DNA of 64,000 nucleotides from Paenibacillaceae bacterium (GTDB lineage: Bacteria; Bacillota; Bacilli; Paenibacillales; Paenibacillaceae): the NCBI GenBank assembly GCA_004134985.1, contig REGQ01000065.1, positions 109,991-173,990 of the forward strand, in the 5' to 3' direction. Shown in pieces: positions 15,944-25,037 of the stretch. The number at the start of each line of letters is the position of its first letter. The stretch's first letter is position 1. The translations under genes and the position numbers were made by a program. The notes beneath the pieces are model-generated. The model was given only the letters and a program-made list of their open reading frames with translations. It was not told the DNA's origin and searched no databases.

Positions 15944-17935
15944 TTAATCGAGCGCATGCTGCTGGCCGGTTGACATCCTGTCGGCTGGCTGCCGGAGCAG
16001 CCGCAGTCCGTTCAGTATAACCAGTATCGTACTGCCTTCATGACCAACAACACCAAGCGGCAAAGCCATTTCATAACCGAAGTTGCCGGCGAGCAGCAGC
16101 AGAATAACGCTTAGTGCAAACACCATGTTCTGCTTAATAATTGTCAAGGTCCGTTTGCCTGTCGCAATGGCGGCTGGAATTTTCTCAATATCATCCTGCA
16201 GCAGCACCACATTTGCTGTTTCCAGCGCGGCATCACTGCCCCCTGCCCCCATCGCGATCCCGACCGTCGCCGTCGCCAACGCTGGTGCATCATTGACCCC
16301 ATCGCCTACCATGGCGACAGAACCGTATGCTTCCTTCAGCGCTTTAATTTGCGTTACTTTATCCTCAGGAAGCAGTTCGGAGAACACCAGCTCAATCCCT
16401 GCCTCATCGGCAATCGCGCGTGCCGTCTGTTCCTGATCCCCCGTGAGCATCGCAACCTGAATGCCCTGCTTTTTGAGCTGGGCAATTGCCCGCTTGGCCT
16501 CCGGACGGATGCTGTCTTGCAGCGCAATTACACCTACAGCGCGCTCGCTATCATGCAGCACGGTAACGGTTTTGCCTTCCCTCTGCAGCCGCTCCACCGT
16601 TTCAGTCAACACTGCATCGGACGTATTTTCAGCTGTAAATGCAGGCTTCCCGATCCGCCATGTCCGGCCTTCGAAATCGGCTTGAATCCCTTTGCCTGTT
16701 ACGGCGCTGAATGCAGCGGGTTTCTGCACGGCAAGCCCGGATTGCTGTACATGCTGCACGATCGACTTCGCCAACGGATGTTCTGACAAGCTTTCCAATG
16801 AGCCGGCAACTCGCAATATTTCATGCGAATCATTATTTTGCAGAGCAATCACATCCGTTACAATCGGATGCCCAGTCGTTAAAGTGCCGGTTTTATCAAA
16901 TGCGACAACCTTCGTCCGTGCCAGATTTTCCAGATGAGCGCCGCCCTTGAAGAGAACGCCCTTGCGCGCGCTGCTCGATATTGCAGATAGCACAGCAGGC
17001 ATAATCGAAGCCACCAAGGCACAAGGAGAAGCGACAACCAGGAATACCATGGCCTTGTAAAAGGCCGTTTGCAGCGGCCATTGCAGCAGCAGCGGCGGCA
17101 GTGCGATCAGCAGAACGGAAATCAGAATGATCGCTCTTGCATAACGCCGTTCGAACCGTTCCATAAACAGCTGGGAAACCGGCTTCTCACTTTGCGCCTC
17201 TTGCACCAGCCGAATAATCTTGGCGAACAGCGTTGCCTCACCAGGACGATTAATGCGGATAAACAATGCGCCCTGATCGTTCAGTGTTCCGGCAAACACT
17301 TCATCGCCAGCTTCTTTGTCGACAGGGATGGATTCGCCCGTAATGGAAGCCTGGTTAACAGCCGAACTTCCCTCCACCACGATTCCGTCCGCTGGAATTC
17401 GCTCACCAGGCTTCACAATGACGATGTCGCCTACCGAAAGCTCAGCGATTGGCACCAATCGTTCCACACCCGCTTCATACAGCATCGCCGTCTCCGGCTT
17501 CATCTCAACCAGCGCGGATATATCCCTGCGGCTGCGATCCATCGTATAGCTTTCCAATGCGCCGCTCAGTGAGAAAATAAAGATGAGAACAGCGCCCTCT
17601 GTCCAGTAGCCGATGCTTGCCGCGCCTGCGGCAGCCACCAGCATGAGCAGATTGACATCCAGATCCCGCTCGACAAACAACGTTTGCAGTCCTTCGCGGG
17701 CTTTGGCGAATCCGCCGATAATATAAGCTGTCACATACAGAGCGATCGACCAGGCCGGGTTGACCTCTCCCAACGTCCATGCAATGGCAATAATCAATCC
17801 GCTGACTAGCGCAGCCGCGCCTTCTCCATACTGATGCAGCCAAGTTTTCCCTCTGGCATATTGTTGCTGAAGCCTTGCTTGTTTGGTCGTTTGTTTATTA
17901 CTGCTGCTTTCTGTTGTTTGTATGGCTGTATTCAT
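15944..17935 (-). CDS. pfeT: P1B-4 type metal-transporting ATPase, PfeT (ZosA)-like Fe(II) exporter
   Basis: A 663-residue P-type ATPase with the phosphorylation motif DKTGTLTTG, TGES loop, GDGVNDAP hinge and about eight membrane helices. The ion-binding motif is SPC (S303-P304-C305, in VVASPCALVA) rather than CPC, and the last helix pair carries HEGST (about residue 632). SPC with HEGxT defines the P1B-4 class, whose Bacillus subtilis member PfeT exports ferrous iron and is PerR-controlled. No N-terminal CxxC metal domain is present, as in PfeT. I start at 17935 because GGAGG lies ten bases upstream; the frame is open to 18046. A PerR-type operator at 18092 agrees with the assignment. Co(II) or Zn(II) transport cannot be excluded. 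Confidence 0.88.
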   Translation of the reverse strand: MNTAIQTTESSSNKQTTKQARLQQQYARGKTWLHQYGEGAAALVSGLIIAIAWTLGEVNPAWSIALYVTAYIIGGFAKAREGLQTLFVERDLDVNLLMLVAAAGAASIGYWTEGAVLIFIFSLSGALESYTMDRSRRDISALVEMKPETAMLYEAGVERLVPIAELSVGDIVIVKPGERIPADGIVVEGSSAVNQASITGESIPVDKEAGDEVFAGTLNDQGALFIRINRPGEATLFAKIIRLVQEAQSEKPVSQLFMERFERRYARAIILISVLLIALPPLLLQWPLQTAFYKAMVFLVVASPCALVASIMPAVLSAISSSARKGVLFKGGAHLENLARTKVVAFDKTGTLTTGHPIVTDVIALQNNDSHEILRVAGSLESLSEHPLAKSIVQHVQQSGLAVQKPAAFSAVTGKGIQADFEGRTWRIGKPAFTAENTSDAVLTETVERLQREGKTVTVLHDSERAVGVIALQDSIRPEAKRAIAQLKKQGIQVAMLTGDQEQTARAIADEAGIELVFSELLPEDKVTQIKALKEAYGSVAMVGDGVNDAPALATATVGIAMGAGGSDAALETANVVLLQDDIEKIPAAIATGKRTLTIIKQNMVFALSVILLLLAGNFGYEMALPLGVVGHEGSTILVILNGLRLLRQPADRMSTGQQHALD

Positions 17936-17992
17936 CACCATCACTCCTCCCAATTGAGAATGAATTCCATTCCATTCTCCCTTAAAATGGCA

Positions 17993-18020
17993 CATGCTGC
18001 TCCTGTTAGGGAGCAGCATG
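17993..18020 (-). promoter_or_regulatory. perfect hairpin in the metal-ATPase leader
   Basis: CATGCTGCTCC (17993-18003) and its perfect complement (18010-18020) surround a 6-base loop, about 60 bp upstream of the start codon and inside the predicted transcript. No T tract follows on the minus strand, so it is not a simple terminator. It could stabilise the mRNA or be an operator. Confidence 0.45.
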
Positions 18021-18091
18021 GAAAACGAAAACAAGCCTCGTCGCAAGCACTGTACATTTTATTGAAATTACATAAGGTTTTCATCTCTTAT

Positions 18092-18128
18092 TTAGAATTA
18101 TTATAATATAAGAATTAAAAAAAGTAAA
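18092..18128 (-). promoter_or_regulatory. sigma-A promoter with PerR-type operator for the metal ATPase
   Basis: On the minus strand TTTACT (18128-18123), 17-base spacer, TATAAT (18105-18100). Overlapping the -10 is the 15-mer at 18092-18106, read on the plus strand as TTAGAATTATTATAA, which matches the PerR consensus TTATAATnATTATAA at 14 of 15 positions. Predicted leader of about 155 nt. Peroxide-inducible expression is inferred from PerR biology. Confidence 0.75.
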
Positions 18129-18305
18129 TGATTTTTTGCACTTCGCCAACTGACAATCGTTCGCAATAATTGGGCTTACCAACAAAAAAACGGTTTGCCC
18201 CCGCGCTTGCGTAAAGCTATAATGGGAGTTGGTTTTGCTTGTATTGCAAAAAATTCAGCAGCGTGTTTTGTACATAGAGAATGGTGAAATAAGGAGGAAT
18301 GAATT

Positions 18306-18512
18306 GTGGATTTTATACTTGATAAGATGGATACGAAAATTGAGTTTTTCGAAGCATACAGCCTGAAGACACTTGAAGCGCAGATTGACCAGCAGGTGCA
18401 AATTAATAAAGCGCTGCTGCTCGATGTACATGCCATACAACACCAGACCGTCTTCGACCCCGCCCGTGAAAAAATGTTGTACACTGCGGTTGTTCATTTC
18501 AAGACGAAGTAA
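18306..18512 (+). CDS. DUF2536 family small protein (YrzA-like)
   Basis: A 68-residue protein starting at GTG 18306, eight bases after AAGGAGG. The segments KIEFFEAYSLKTLEAQID, NKALLLDVHAIQHQ and LYTAVVHFKTK fit DUF2536, a short soluble family in Bacillales with no known activity. Monocistronic. A stem-forming sequence lies 60 bp downstream. Gene call is firm; the family name is from memory of related sequences. Confidence 0.75.
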   Translation: MDFILDKMDTKIEFFEAYSLKTLEAQIDQQVQINKALLLDVHAIQHQTVFDPAREKMLYTAVVHFKTK

Positions 18513-18571
18513 TCCTTCCCACAGAACGAATACAACTGGCAAGGCAAAAAGACCTCATGAAATAACTTAAC

Positions 18572-18614
18572 GTGCGAATCCATCCGCGTTTGTATGGACA
18601 CTTAGGGTTCGCAC
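18572..18614. other. branched inverted repeat downstream of the DUF2536 gene
   Basis: Outer arms GTGCGAA/TTCGCAC and inner arms TCCAT/ATGGA form an interrupted stem. There is no T tract. It may end transcripts of either convergent neighbour. Confidence 0.4.
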
Positions 18615-18659
18615 CGTCAATGGACAGTTTGGAGCATCATTTGATTCGTTTAATCTCCT

Positions 18660-19568
18660 TTAAGTTACTGCTGATCGACAAGCCGTTCTACTTCTTCCAT
18701 GGTCAACTTTGTTAGCCGAACCACACTTTCCTTGGCCATACCTTCTCGGAGCATTTCTAGTGCCACTTCGGCTTTTACCCTCGGCTTTACCTTCAACTTT
18801 ACCTTCAGCTTTTCCTTCAGCTTTTCCTTCAGCCCTTCCTTCTTCTTTGCCACGGGCAATGCCGTCCGCAATAAGGCTGTTTCGCTCGATCAACGAATTT
18901 TCACGCATTTCGTACAGTTCCTGTATCCCTGCGTCACCACTCAGCCACTCCAGGCGCTCTTCCGCTTTTTTGATTGCCGGATCCATTACCATCAACTCCT
19001 TTAATAATGATTCAGGTATTTTTGCATCCATAAATAATAGCCAACGATGAAGAGAATCGCTCATATTCCTCTCCGTTTTTTTGAACTTTGGCAGCTCGAT
19101 AAAGTGCAACTCCACATCATCCGTCAGCATATAATTCTCTTCATGATCCTCGTACAAATGAAACGTACTGTGAAATCGCTCGATAGGCAGCATCTCAAAA
19201 TCCAGAATGTTGATCGTGATCGTTTTCTTTAAAGTATCATAAGCTGCTCCGGCTTTGATGCTCTCCAGGTAGAGCTTACTAAAATAAAACAACGTCCGCT
19301 TCGTCATGTTTCGATGATCTGTTAACTGCATTTCTATATCAATCTGAACACCGTCCAACGTATGAGCACGAATATCCAATCTTCCCGTTTTGTCGTCAAT
19401 GCGTTCTTTCAATAGCTGCTTGTTCTCGATGACATTCAAATCACCAAGCCTCGCCTGACCTTCCAATCGCAAAATAGCATTCAGCAACGAGATCAAGCTT
19501 TCCTTCGTCTCTGCTTCTCCAAACAATCGTTGAAATATAAAATCATTCGTCGGCTTTAGTCTTTTCAT
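18660..19568 (-). CDS. Rpn-family recombination-promoting nuclease/putative transposase, frameshifted tail
   Basis: A 302-residue protein of the Rpn/PD-(D/E)XK nuclease family. The opening (RLKPTNDFIFQRLFGE) and the RLDIRAHTLDGVQIDIEMQ core with the catalytic D...ExQ pattern are typical. The tail holds tandem (K/R)AEG repeats. As read, the end is scrambled: an extra A in the AAAA run at 18773-18776 shifts the frame. With three A residues the tail would read AEVALEMLREGMAKESVVRL and stop at 18665, the usual family ending. So the true gene is probably about 300 codons with a one-base insertion, from natural slippage or sequence error. Genes of this family spread by transfer. Confidence 0.8.
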   Translation of the reverse strand: MKRLKPTNDFIFQRLFGEAETKESLISLLNAILRLEGQARLGDLNVIENKQLLKERIDDKTGRLDIRAHTLDGVQIDIEMQLTDHRNMTKRTLFYFSKLYLESIKAGAAYDTLKKTITINILDFEMLPIERFHSTFHLYEDHEENYMLTDDVELHFIELPKFKKTERNMSDSLHRWLLFMDAKIPESLLKELMVMDPAIKKAEERLEWLSGDAGIQELYEMRENSLIERNSLIADGIARGKEEGRAEGKAEGKAEGKVEGKAEGKSRSGTRNAPRRYGQGKCGSANKVDHGRSRTACRSAVT

Positions 19569-19800
19569 GTCAACCTCCCAGCTTTTCTTGGTTCTCTACC
19601 TATTATACCGCAATTTTGTAAATTGTAGTGTCTGCAAATTGCTTGCATAAGAGACTTTTCACAGCATACTTATGTAACAATTGAATTGATTCGACACCGA
19701 ATATTTTTCATATTAAGTCTGGGCATTAAACTTAACCTTCACACAATATTCGGAATCATCCGCCCTCTGCAACATTTTAACAATTATTTTCAAGTTTCTC

Positions 19801-19829
19801 TTGAAATTGATTATCAGTATCAGTATTAT
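19801..19829 (+). promoter_or_regulatory. sigma-A promoter overlapped by a Fur box
   Basis: TTGAAA (19801-19806), 17-base spacer, TATTAT (19824-19829). The 19-mer GAAATTGATTATCAGTATC at 19803-19821 is, on the complement, 16/19 identical to the classic Fur box. The operator fills the spacer, as expected for repression by iron. The next plus-strand gene is the reductase at 20218. Confidence 0.65.
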
Positions 19830-19835
19830 TGTATA

Positions 19836-20217
19836 TAGCATCATCAACTGCAAATGATCCAAGACGTTAGGCATTTCAAGGGGATACCTTGAGATTCTTT
19901 TGACATGGGCTCTGCCCAATCAACTGACAAGACGAAATGATAAATAGATTTCGGCTCTACCTAGAAATCAACGCTTGACTCCTGCGAGAAGGGCAGCGAA
20001 GGGTTGCAGGGACGTTGGAAAAACGAAGTGGTCGCTTTTTAAAGCCGGAATTCAACCTTTTGGAAATCATGATAAGAAATCCGGCTTTGAATGGCGATTG
20101 GAAACACCCTGCGAACCCGCAGCAGCACACCTGAGTCTCGTCGAGATCTGATTTTGCTTTTGAGCCTAGATTTCATCAGCAATTCATTTTAAAGACCAGA
20201 AGAGATGAGGATAAAAA
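19836..20217 (+). other. predicted ~380-nt leader of the reductase transcript
   Basis: There is no credible gene between the Fur-type promoter and the 20218 start. The stretch contains several stem-forming segments: CCTGC/GCAGG near 19981-20010, AGCGA...TCGCT followed by TTTT ending at 20040, the nine-base pair AAAGCCGGA/TCCGGCTTT at 20041-20088, and CTGCG/CGCAG near 20112. I do not recognise a known riboswitch. It may be an untranslated leader, or a second promoter may exist closer to the gene. Confidence 0.4.
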
Positions 20218-21252
20218 ATGACAAACCAATTGGAGCTTTACGATACAACGATTATTGGCGGGGGACCTGCCGGCTTGTTTGCCGCTTTCTACGCTGGCAT
20301 GCGTGATATGAAAACGAAAATTATTGAAGCCCAGGAGCAACTCGGCGGAAAATTGCTTCGTTACCCGGAGAAAATGATCTGGGATGTAGGCGGTGTCACA
20401 CCTATTCGTTGCGAAAAGCTTATCAAACAACTGATTGAGCAAGCGAAAACATTTGACCCCACAATTGTTCTGGGTCAGGTTATTGTCGGCTTGGAGAAAC
20501 AAGAGGACGGCACTTTCATTCTCACGTCAGAGAACGGGGAACGCCATCATACAAAATCGATTATTTTGGGTGTTGGCTACGGCATTCTGAAACTCGCCAA
20601 GCTAGAGGTTGAAGGCGCAGATCGTTATGAAGTAAGCAACCTTTATTATACGGTGCAAGAAATGGAAGTCTTCCGCGGCAAGCATGTCCTGATTTCCGGG
20701 GGCGGCGACTCTGCAGTGGATTGGGCGAACGAACTCGAACCGATCGCTGCCAGCGTAACGGTAGTTCATCGCCGTGACAGCTTCGGCGGTCTTGAGCGCA
20801 ACGTGCTCCGGATGAAAGAATCTTCTGTGAATGTGCGAACTCCTTATGCCCTGGTCGGATTGTCGAGTGAGGACGGGTCCAAAATTAGCACGGTAACCAT
20901 TAAGCATTTAGAAACCGAAGCAACGGAGCAGCTTCAAGTGGATGCCGTCATCGTCAATCACGGATTTAGAAGTGATTTTGGACCGCTGCGGGATTGGGGA
21001 TTAAATATTGGCGAATGGGAAGTGCCGGTTGGTCCTGGGATGGACACGGCAGTGCCTGGAATATATGCGGCAGGGGATTTTGTAACCTATGTCAGTAAGG
21101 TGAAATTGATCGCAGGCGCATTTAACGATGCTGTGCTGGCAGTCAACAATGCCAAAGTATTTTGTGATCCTGAGGCGCCGCGATACGGGTATGTTTCTTC
21201 GCATAATGAGCGGTTCAAAGAGAAAAATAAAGCGCTTGGGGTTGAACTATAG
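20218..21252 (+). CDS. ferredoxin/flavodoxin-NADP reductase-like flavoprotein (YumC/YcgT type)
   Basis: A 344-residue thioredoxin-reductase-fold flavoprotein without the CxxC redox pair. The FAD-binding GGGPAG lies at about residues 14-19, the NADPH-binding GGGDSA at about 162, an HRRD NADPH-phosphate site at about 183, and the second FAD site IYAAGDF at about 282. This is the Bacillus-type ferredoxin-NADP reductase family; the YcgT branch is part of the Fur regulon and supports siderophore-iron release. The upstream Fur-overlapped promoter favours that branch here. GAGG lies seven bases before the ATG. A U-tailed hairpin follows, so the gene is monocistronic. Confidence 0.87.
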   Translation: MTNQLELYDTTIIGGGPAGLFAAFYAGMRDMKTKIIEAQEQLGGKLLRYPEKMIWDVGGVTPIRCEKLIKQLIEQAKTFDPTIVLGQVIVGLEKQEDGTFILTSENGERHHTKSIILGVGYGILKLAKLEVEGADRYEVSNLYYTVQEMEVFRGKHVLISGGGDSAVDWANELEPIAASVTVVHRRDSFGGLERNVLRMKESSVNVRTPYALVGLSSEDGSKISTVTIKHLETEATEQLQVDAVIVNHGFRSDFGPLRDWGLNIGEWEVPVGPGMDTAVPGIYAAGDFVTYVSKVKLIAGAFNDAVLAVNNAKVFCDPEAPRYGYVSSHNERFKEKNKALGVEL

Positions 21253-21288
21253 TTTAACAAGTGCTCGTCCATCATTCGACGCAGTATT

Positions 21289-21334
21289 AACCATATGGTA
21301 AGGGAGGAAGATTTCCTAACCATATGGTTTTTTT
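21289..21334 (+). terminator. rho-independent terminator of the reductase gene
   Basis: AACCATATGGTAAGG (21289-21303) pairs with the segment ending CCTAACCATATGGTT, followed by seven T residues, 37 bp after the stop. Confidence 0.8.
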
Positions 21335-21377
21335 ATATGGAGATTGCATTATGATTCGAAAGTTATCTTGTCGTCTA

Positions 21378-22559
21378 TTACCCCGCATTCGCACCGCAAT
21401 GCAGCTGTGCTTTCACGAAGCGCTCCATACGCTCCAGCGCCCGCTCCAACTGCTCAGGCGCAACGGAATAAGAACAGCGAATGAAGCCTTCACCGCCCTC
21501 ACCGAATACCGATCCAGGGACAACGCCGATCCCGGCTTCTTTCATTAATTGCAGCGCAAATTGCTCAGAGCTCAGTCCCGTACCTGCAATAGATGGGAAA
21601 ACATAGAACGCCCCTTCCGGCGTATGACAAGGCAGGCCGATTTCCCGCAATCCGCGGACAAAGCTGTCCCGGCGCTCCCGGTAAGCTGCTATCATCCGGT
21701 CTTTCTCCTCCAAGCCGTTGCGCAGTGATTCGAGTGCTGCGATCTGTCCCAGCGCAGGTGCGCACATTGCGGTGTACTGGTGGATTTTCAGCATGGCAGC
21801 AATCAGTTCCCCTTGTCCGCAGGCGTAGCCGATTCGCCAACCGGTCATGGCGAAAGCTTTGGAGAAACCGTTAATAACAATCGTACGCTCCATCATTCCC
21901 GGTACAGAAGCAATACTGACATGTTTTCGCTCATAAGTCAGTTCACTATAAACTTCATCAGATAGAACGATCAAGTTGTACTCCTTGATCAGTTCGACAA
22001 TCGGCAGCCAGTCCTCATAGGTCATCACCGCGCCTGTCGGGTTGTTCGGGTAATTGAGCATCAGCACTCTGGATTGCGGGGTCAGCTTCTCCTTCAAAGC
22101 TTCAGCTGTCAGCTTGAAATGCTGCTGTGCGGAAGTACGCACAGGTACAACCTTGCCGCCATTGATTGAAGCGATCGGTGAATAAGCGATATAACTTGGA
22201 GCAGGAACGAGCACCTCATCGCCTGGCCGGATAAAAGTGCGCAGCGCCAAATCAACCGCCTCACTTGTACCCACTGTGACGAGTATTTCGCTGCGCGGGT
22301 CATAGTGGAGCCGATAGCTGCGCTGCAAATAATGCGCAATTTCCTCGCGCAGCTCCACCATGCCGGCATTGGATGTATATTTGGTAAACCCTTCATTCAA
22401 AGCGCGAATACACGCTTCCCGGACATGCGCAGGCGTTGCAAAATCCGGTTCGCCTACTCCAAGTGAAATCGTATCCTTGCTCGGGTCCAGATCGAAAAAT
22501 GCCCGAATGCCCGAAGGCGGTATATTTTGCACCAAAGGCGAAATCCATTCCTTACCCAT
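21378..22559 (-). CDS. class I/II PLP-dependent aminotransferase (PatA-like)
   Basis: A 393-residue fold-type I aminotransferase. The PLP lysine is in NGFSKAFAMTGWRIGY (about residue 235), with the NYPNNPTG motif (about 166) and C-terminal FIRCSYS substrate-carboxylate Arg. Relatives are annotated as PatA/N-acetyl-diaminopimelate or aromatic aminotransferases. It is the third gene of an operon with a MocR regulator and D-Ala-D-Ala ligase and overlaps the ligase by eight bases. The context suggests a role in supplying a cell-wall amino acid such as alanine or diaminopimelate, but the substrate is inferred only. GGAG lies nine bases upstream of the ATG. Confidence 0.88.
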   Translation of the reverse strand: MGKEWISPLVQNIPPSGIRAFFDLDPSKDTISLGVGEPDFATPAHVREACIRALNEGFTKYTSNAGMVELREEIAHYLQRSYRLHYDPRSEILVTVGTSEAVDLALRTFIRPGDEVLVPAPSYIAYSPIASINGGKVVPVRTSAQQHFKLTAEALKEKLTPQSRVLMLNYPNNPTGAVMTYEDWLPIVELIKEYNLIVLSDEVYSELTYERKHVSIASVPGMMERTIVINGFSKAFAMTGWRIGYACGQGELIAAMLKIHQYTAMCAPALGQIAALESLRNGLEEKDRMIAAYRERRDSFVRGLREIGLPCHTPEGAFYVFPSIAGTGLSSEQFALQLMKEAGIGVVPGSVFGEGGEGFIRCSYSVAPEQLERALERMERFVKAQLHCGANAG

Positions 22560-23532
22560 TGCTGACCACTCCCACGCTTTTAATTGATTGATCCTTCCTG
22601 CCCGTTCCCGTATCTATTCCAGTTGAGTACCCCGACTTCGCCAAAGATACGCTAATGATCTTATCCAGCAGCTCACTGTATGTTATTCCTGCCGCTTGTG
22701 CACTTTTGGGCAGCAGACTGTTCCTCGTCATCCCAGGCAAGGTATTGACTTCCAGTACAAAGGGCATACCATCCCTCAGTATAATATCGACACGAGCATA
22801 TACACTGCATTTCAAAATCCGATAACTTGCCAATGCAGCCTGCCGCACTCGCTCATCCACCTCAGGCTCCAGCTTGATGACCTGCTCCAATGCTCCGCCA
22901 TCCTCGTATTTGGCCTCATAATCAAACCACTCCGAGCCATTCGGCTGAATGCCTATGATCGGCAGCAGCTCCCCGTCGATCATCGAGCAGGTCAGTTCCT
23001 CACCCTGTATATATTGCTCGATGATTGCTTCATTGTCCCAACGCAACGCTTCCTCTACCGCAGACCGCAATTCCTCAACCTGCTTGACAATTCGAATCCC
23101 GATACTCGATCCACCCGAATTCGGCTTCACAACTAGCGGATAGCCCAACTTGCCTGCTGCCTCAGCGGAATACTCGCTCATCGTGCTCCAGCACAGCCAA
23201 TCCGGAGTTGGAACACCTTCGTAACGGAGCAGCTTTTTCGCTATATTTTTGTTCATACACAGGCTGCTCGATAACACACCGCTTCCGGTATACGGAATAC
23301 CCAACGTTTCCAGCGTCCCCTGAACGGTACCATCTTCGCCATACGTGCCATGCAGGGCGAGCAGCGCAATATCCAAATGGTTTACCTTATCGACCAGTTC
23401 CTCGCGTCTTGAAATGTCGATCGGGTACACGACGTATTGGTTTCTATCGAGATGCGCCAGTATTTCCTTGCCTGATTGAAGCGAAACCTCGCGCTCCGAA
23501 GATACGCCGCCCATAATAACGCCTACCTTCAT
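22552..23532 (-). CDS. ddl: D-alanine--D-alanine ligase family protein
   Basis: A 326-residue ATP-grasp enzyme joining two D-alanines for peptidoglycan. Visible are the N-terminal GGVSSEREVSLQSG, LHGTYGEDG, the ATP-binding VVKPNSGGSSIG loop, and the metal-binding ending VLEVNTLPGMTRNSLLPK. The substrate loop region (DYEAKYEDGGALEQV) departs from the usual KY.sG form, so a related D-amino-acid ligase activity is possible. I start at 23532 (MKVGVIMGG) with GAGG eight bases upstream; a GTG at 23541 lies within the ribosome site. It lies 13 bp after the MocR gene and overlaps the aminotransferase. Confidence 0.87.
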   Translation of the reverse strand: MKVGVIMGGVSSEREVSLQSGKEILAHLDRNQYVVYPIDISRREELVDKVNHLDIALLALHGTYGEDGTVQGTLETLGIPYTGSGVLSSSLCMNKNIAKKLLRYEGVPTPDWLCWSTMSEYSAEAAGKLGYPLVVKPNSGGSSIGIRIVKQVEELRSAVEEALRWDNEAIIEQYIQGEELTCSMIDGELLPIIGIQPNGSEWFDYEAKYEDGGALEQVIKLEPEVDERVRQAALASYRILKCSVYARVDIILRDGMPFVLEVNTLPGMTRNSLLPKSAQAAGITYSELLDKIISVSLAKSGYSTGIDTGTGRKDQSIKSVGVVSNG

Positions 23533-23545
23533 ACTCCACACCTCT

Positions 23546-24994
23546 TCATCCCATTAATTTCCTGGCACACTCGCCAATAATTTTGATTCCCTTGCTGATA
23601 TCCTCATCCGCCACACGAGAGAAACCCAGCCGCATCGTATTACGGCCCTGTCCGTCTGTAAAAAAGATATCTCCCGGCGTAAAAACCACTCCCTGCGCCA
23701 AGCATAATTCCAGCAATAACCGTGTATCCAATCCTTCTGCGAACGTAATAAACAAATGCAGCCCGCCGTCGCCTGAAAGCTGAACATAGGGAATATGTTC
23801 CTTGCAGCTTTGCACCGTCAATTCATACTTGCGCTTGTATTCATTGCGCGCTTTCTTGAGATATTTCTCCAGATTTCCATTGTGCAAATACTGATAGAGA
23901 ACCGATTGATCCAGTGTCGAAGTATGGATCGTTCGCGCCCGCTTGATGCTCTCCAAATAATTGATCAGTTCCGCATCTGCCAGCACCCAGCCTACCCGCA
24001 GCCCCGGAAACAGCACCTTCGAAAAACTGCCTAAATAAATGACGCTGTTGCCGCTGCCAGCCGCTGCAATCAACGGGGAGACATGTGCGCCAGTGTAGCG
24101 CAGTTCCTCATTAAAACCATCTTCGATGACCGGAATCCGATACTGACTCATCAGGCGCATTAATTCCAGCCGCTTCTCAGGCGACATGACAATCCCGGTA
24201 GGATTATGATAGGAAGGAACAAAATAGGCGCAATCGTACGTTTGCCCGGCAAGCGCCTGCTCCAGTTTCTCCATGTTGATCCCGCCATGCTCCATCGGAA
24301 TGCCTGTTATATCAAAACCATGAAGTTTGAGGTTTTTGATGGCGGTATTATGCGTCGGATTTTCACAAAGCACGTTGCCGCTCTGCTTCCCGAGCGCGGA
24401 CAGTACGATATCGAACCCCTCAGTAAAGCCATTGGTAATCAAAATATCTTTGCCATCCAAATTGACACCCTTGTGATGCATGTAGGCTAGCAAGTAATCC
24501 ATCAGCGGCTTGTAGCCTTTTGCATAACCGTAATTGAGCAGCACATCGCCTTCCACCGCCATCCGGTCCATAAACGCCCGCTTCACATTGCCCATATCAA
24601 ACAACTTTTCATCCGGTGCAATGCTGGTAAAAGAGATCGCTCCCTTCTGCGCGCGAATGCCATGCTTCATTAAATCGAGTGATTCCGCCATGCGCGCATG
24701 GGCATTAATTCGCTCCTGCCAGTTGATCTGCCATGATGGAGCCGTCTTGCCGCCTAGCGCCGCGGCCACGTAGCTGCCTTTGCCCTGTACTGTATAGGCG
24801 AACCCGTCTTCCTCCAGTTCCGCATACGCGGCTATGACGGAATTGCGACTTACGTTCAGCAGTTCCCCCAACTCGCGGGTAGACGGCAGCTTTTGATGGG
24901 GCTGCAAGGCCCCTTCTATAATTAAACGTTTCACGTAATCTTTCACTTGGATATAAACCGGACGGTCCTTAGCAGGTTCAAAATTGTTAAACAT
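23546..24994 (-). CDS. MocR/GabR-type regulator: GntR DNA-binding domain fused to aminotransferase-like PLP domain
   Basis: A 482-residue protein. Residues about 10-75 form a GntR winged helix (LPSTRELGELLNVSRNSVIAA). The rest is an aminotransferase-fold domain with the PLP lysine in YLGSFSKVLFPGLRVGW (about residue 325). MocR proteins use PLP and an amino-acid aldimine as ligand. Being first in an operon with ddl, it resembles DdlR regulators that control D-Ala-D-Ala ligase in Brevibacillus and Clostridioides. The leader carries a terminator-like hairpin (25038-25082), so expression may also be attenuated. The ATG has a GGGGG ribosome site ten bases upstream. Confidence 0.9.
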   Translation of the reverse strand: MFNNFEPAKDRPVYIQVKDYVKRLIIEGALQPHQKLPSTRELGELLNVSRNSVIAAYAELEEDGFAYTVQGKGSYVAAALGGKTAPSWQINWQERINAHARMAESLDLMKHGIRAQKGAISFTSIAPDEKLFDMGNVKRAFMDRMAVEGDVLLNYGYAKGYKPLMDYLLAYMHHKGVNLDGKDILITNGFTEGFDIVLSALGKQSGNVLCENPTHNTAIKNLKLHGFDITGIPMEHGGINMEKLEQALAGQTYDCAYFVPSYHNPTGIVMSPEKRLELMRLMSQYRIPVIEDGFNEELRYTGAHVSPLIAAAGSGNSVIYLGSFSKVLFPGLRVGWVLADAELINYLESIKRARTIHTSTLDQSVLYQYLHNGNLEKYLKKARNEYKRKYELTVQSCKEHIPYVQLSGDGGLHLFITFAEGLDTRLLLELCLAQGVVFTPGDIFFTDGQGRNTMRLGFSRVADEDISKGIKIIGECARKLMG

Positions 24995-25037
24995 CCGTGT
25001 ATCGCCCCCACAGCTATCATGTCACATATGCCGGAAT

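Noticed and set aside
18665..18871. Separate 68-residue gene at the end of the Rpn-family nuclease
   Set aside because: It is the displaced tail of the same gene after a one-base shift, not an independent gene.
19713..19919. 68-residue minus-strand frame
   Set aside because: It begins at TTG without a ribosome site and runs through the Fur-type promoter on the other strand.
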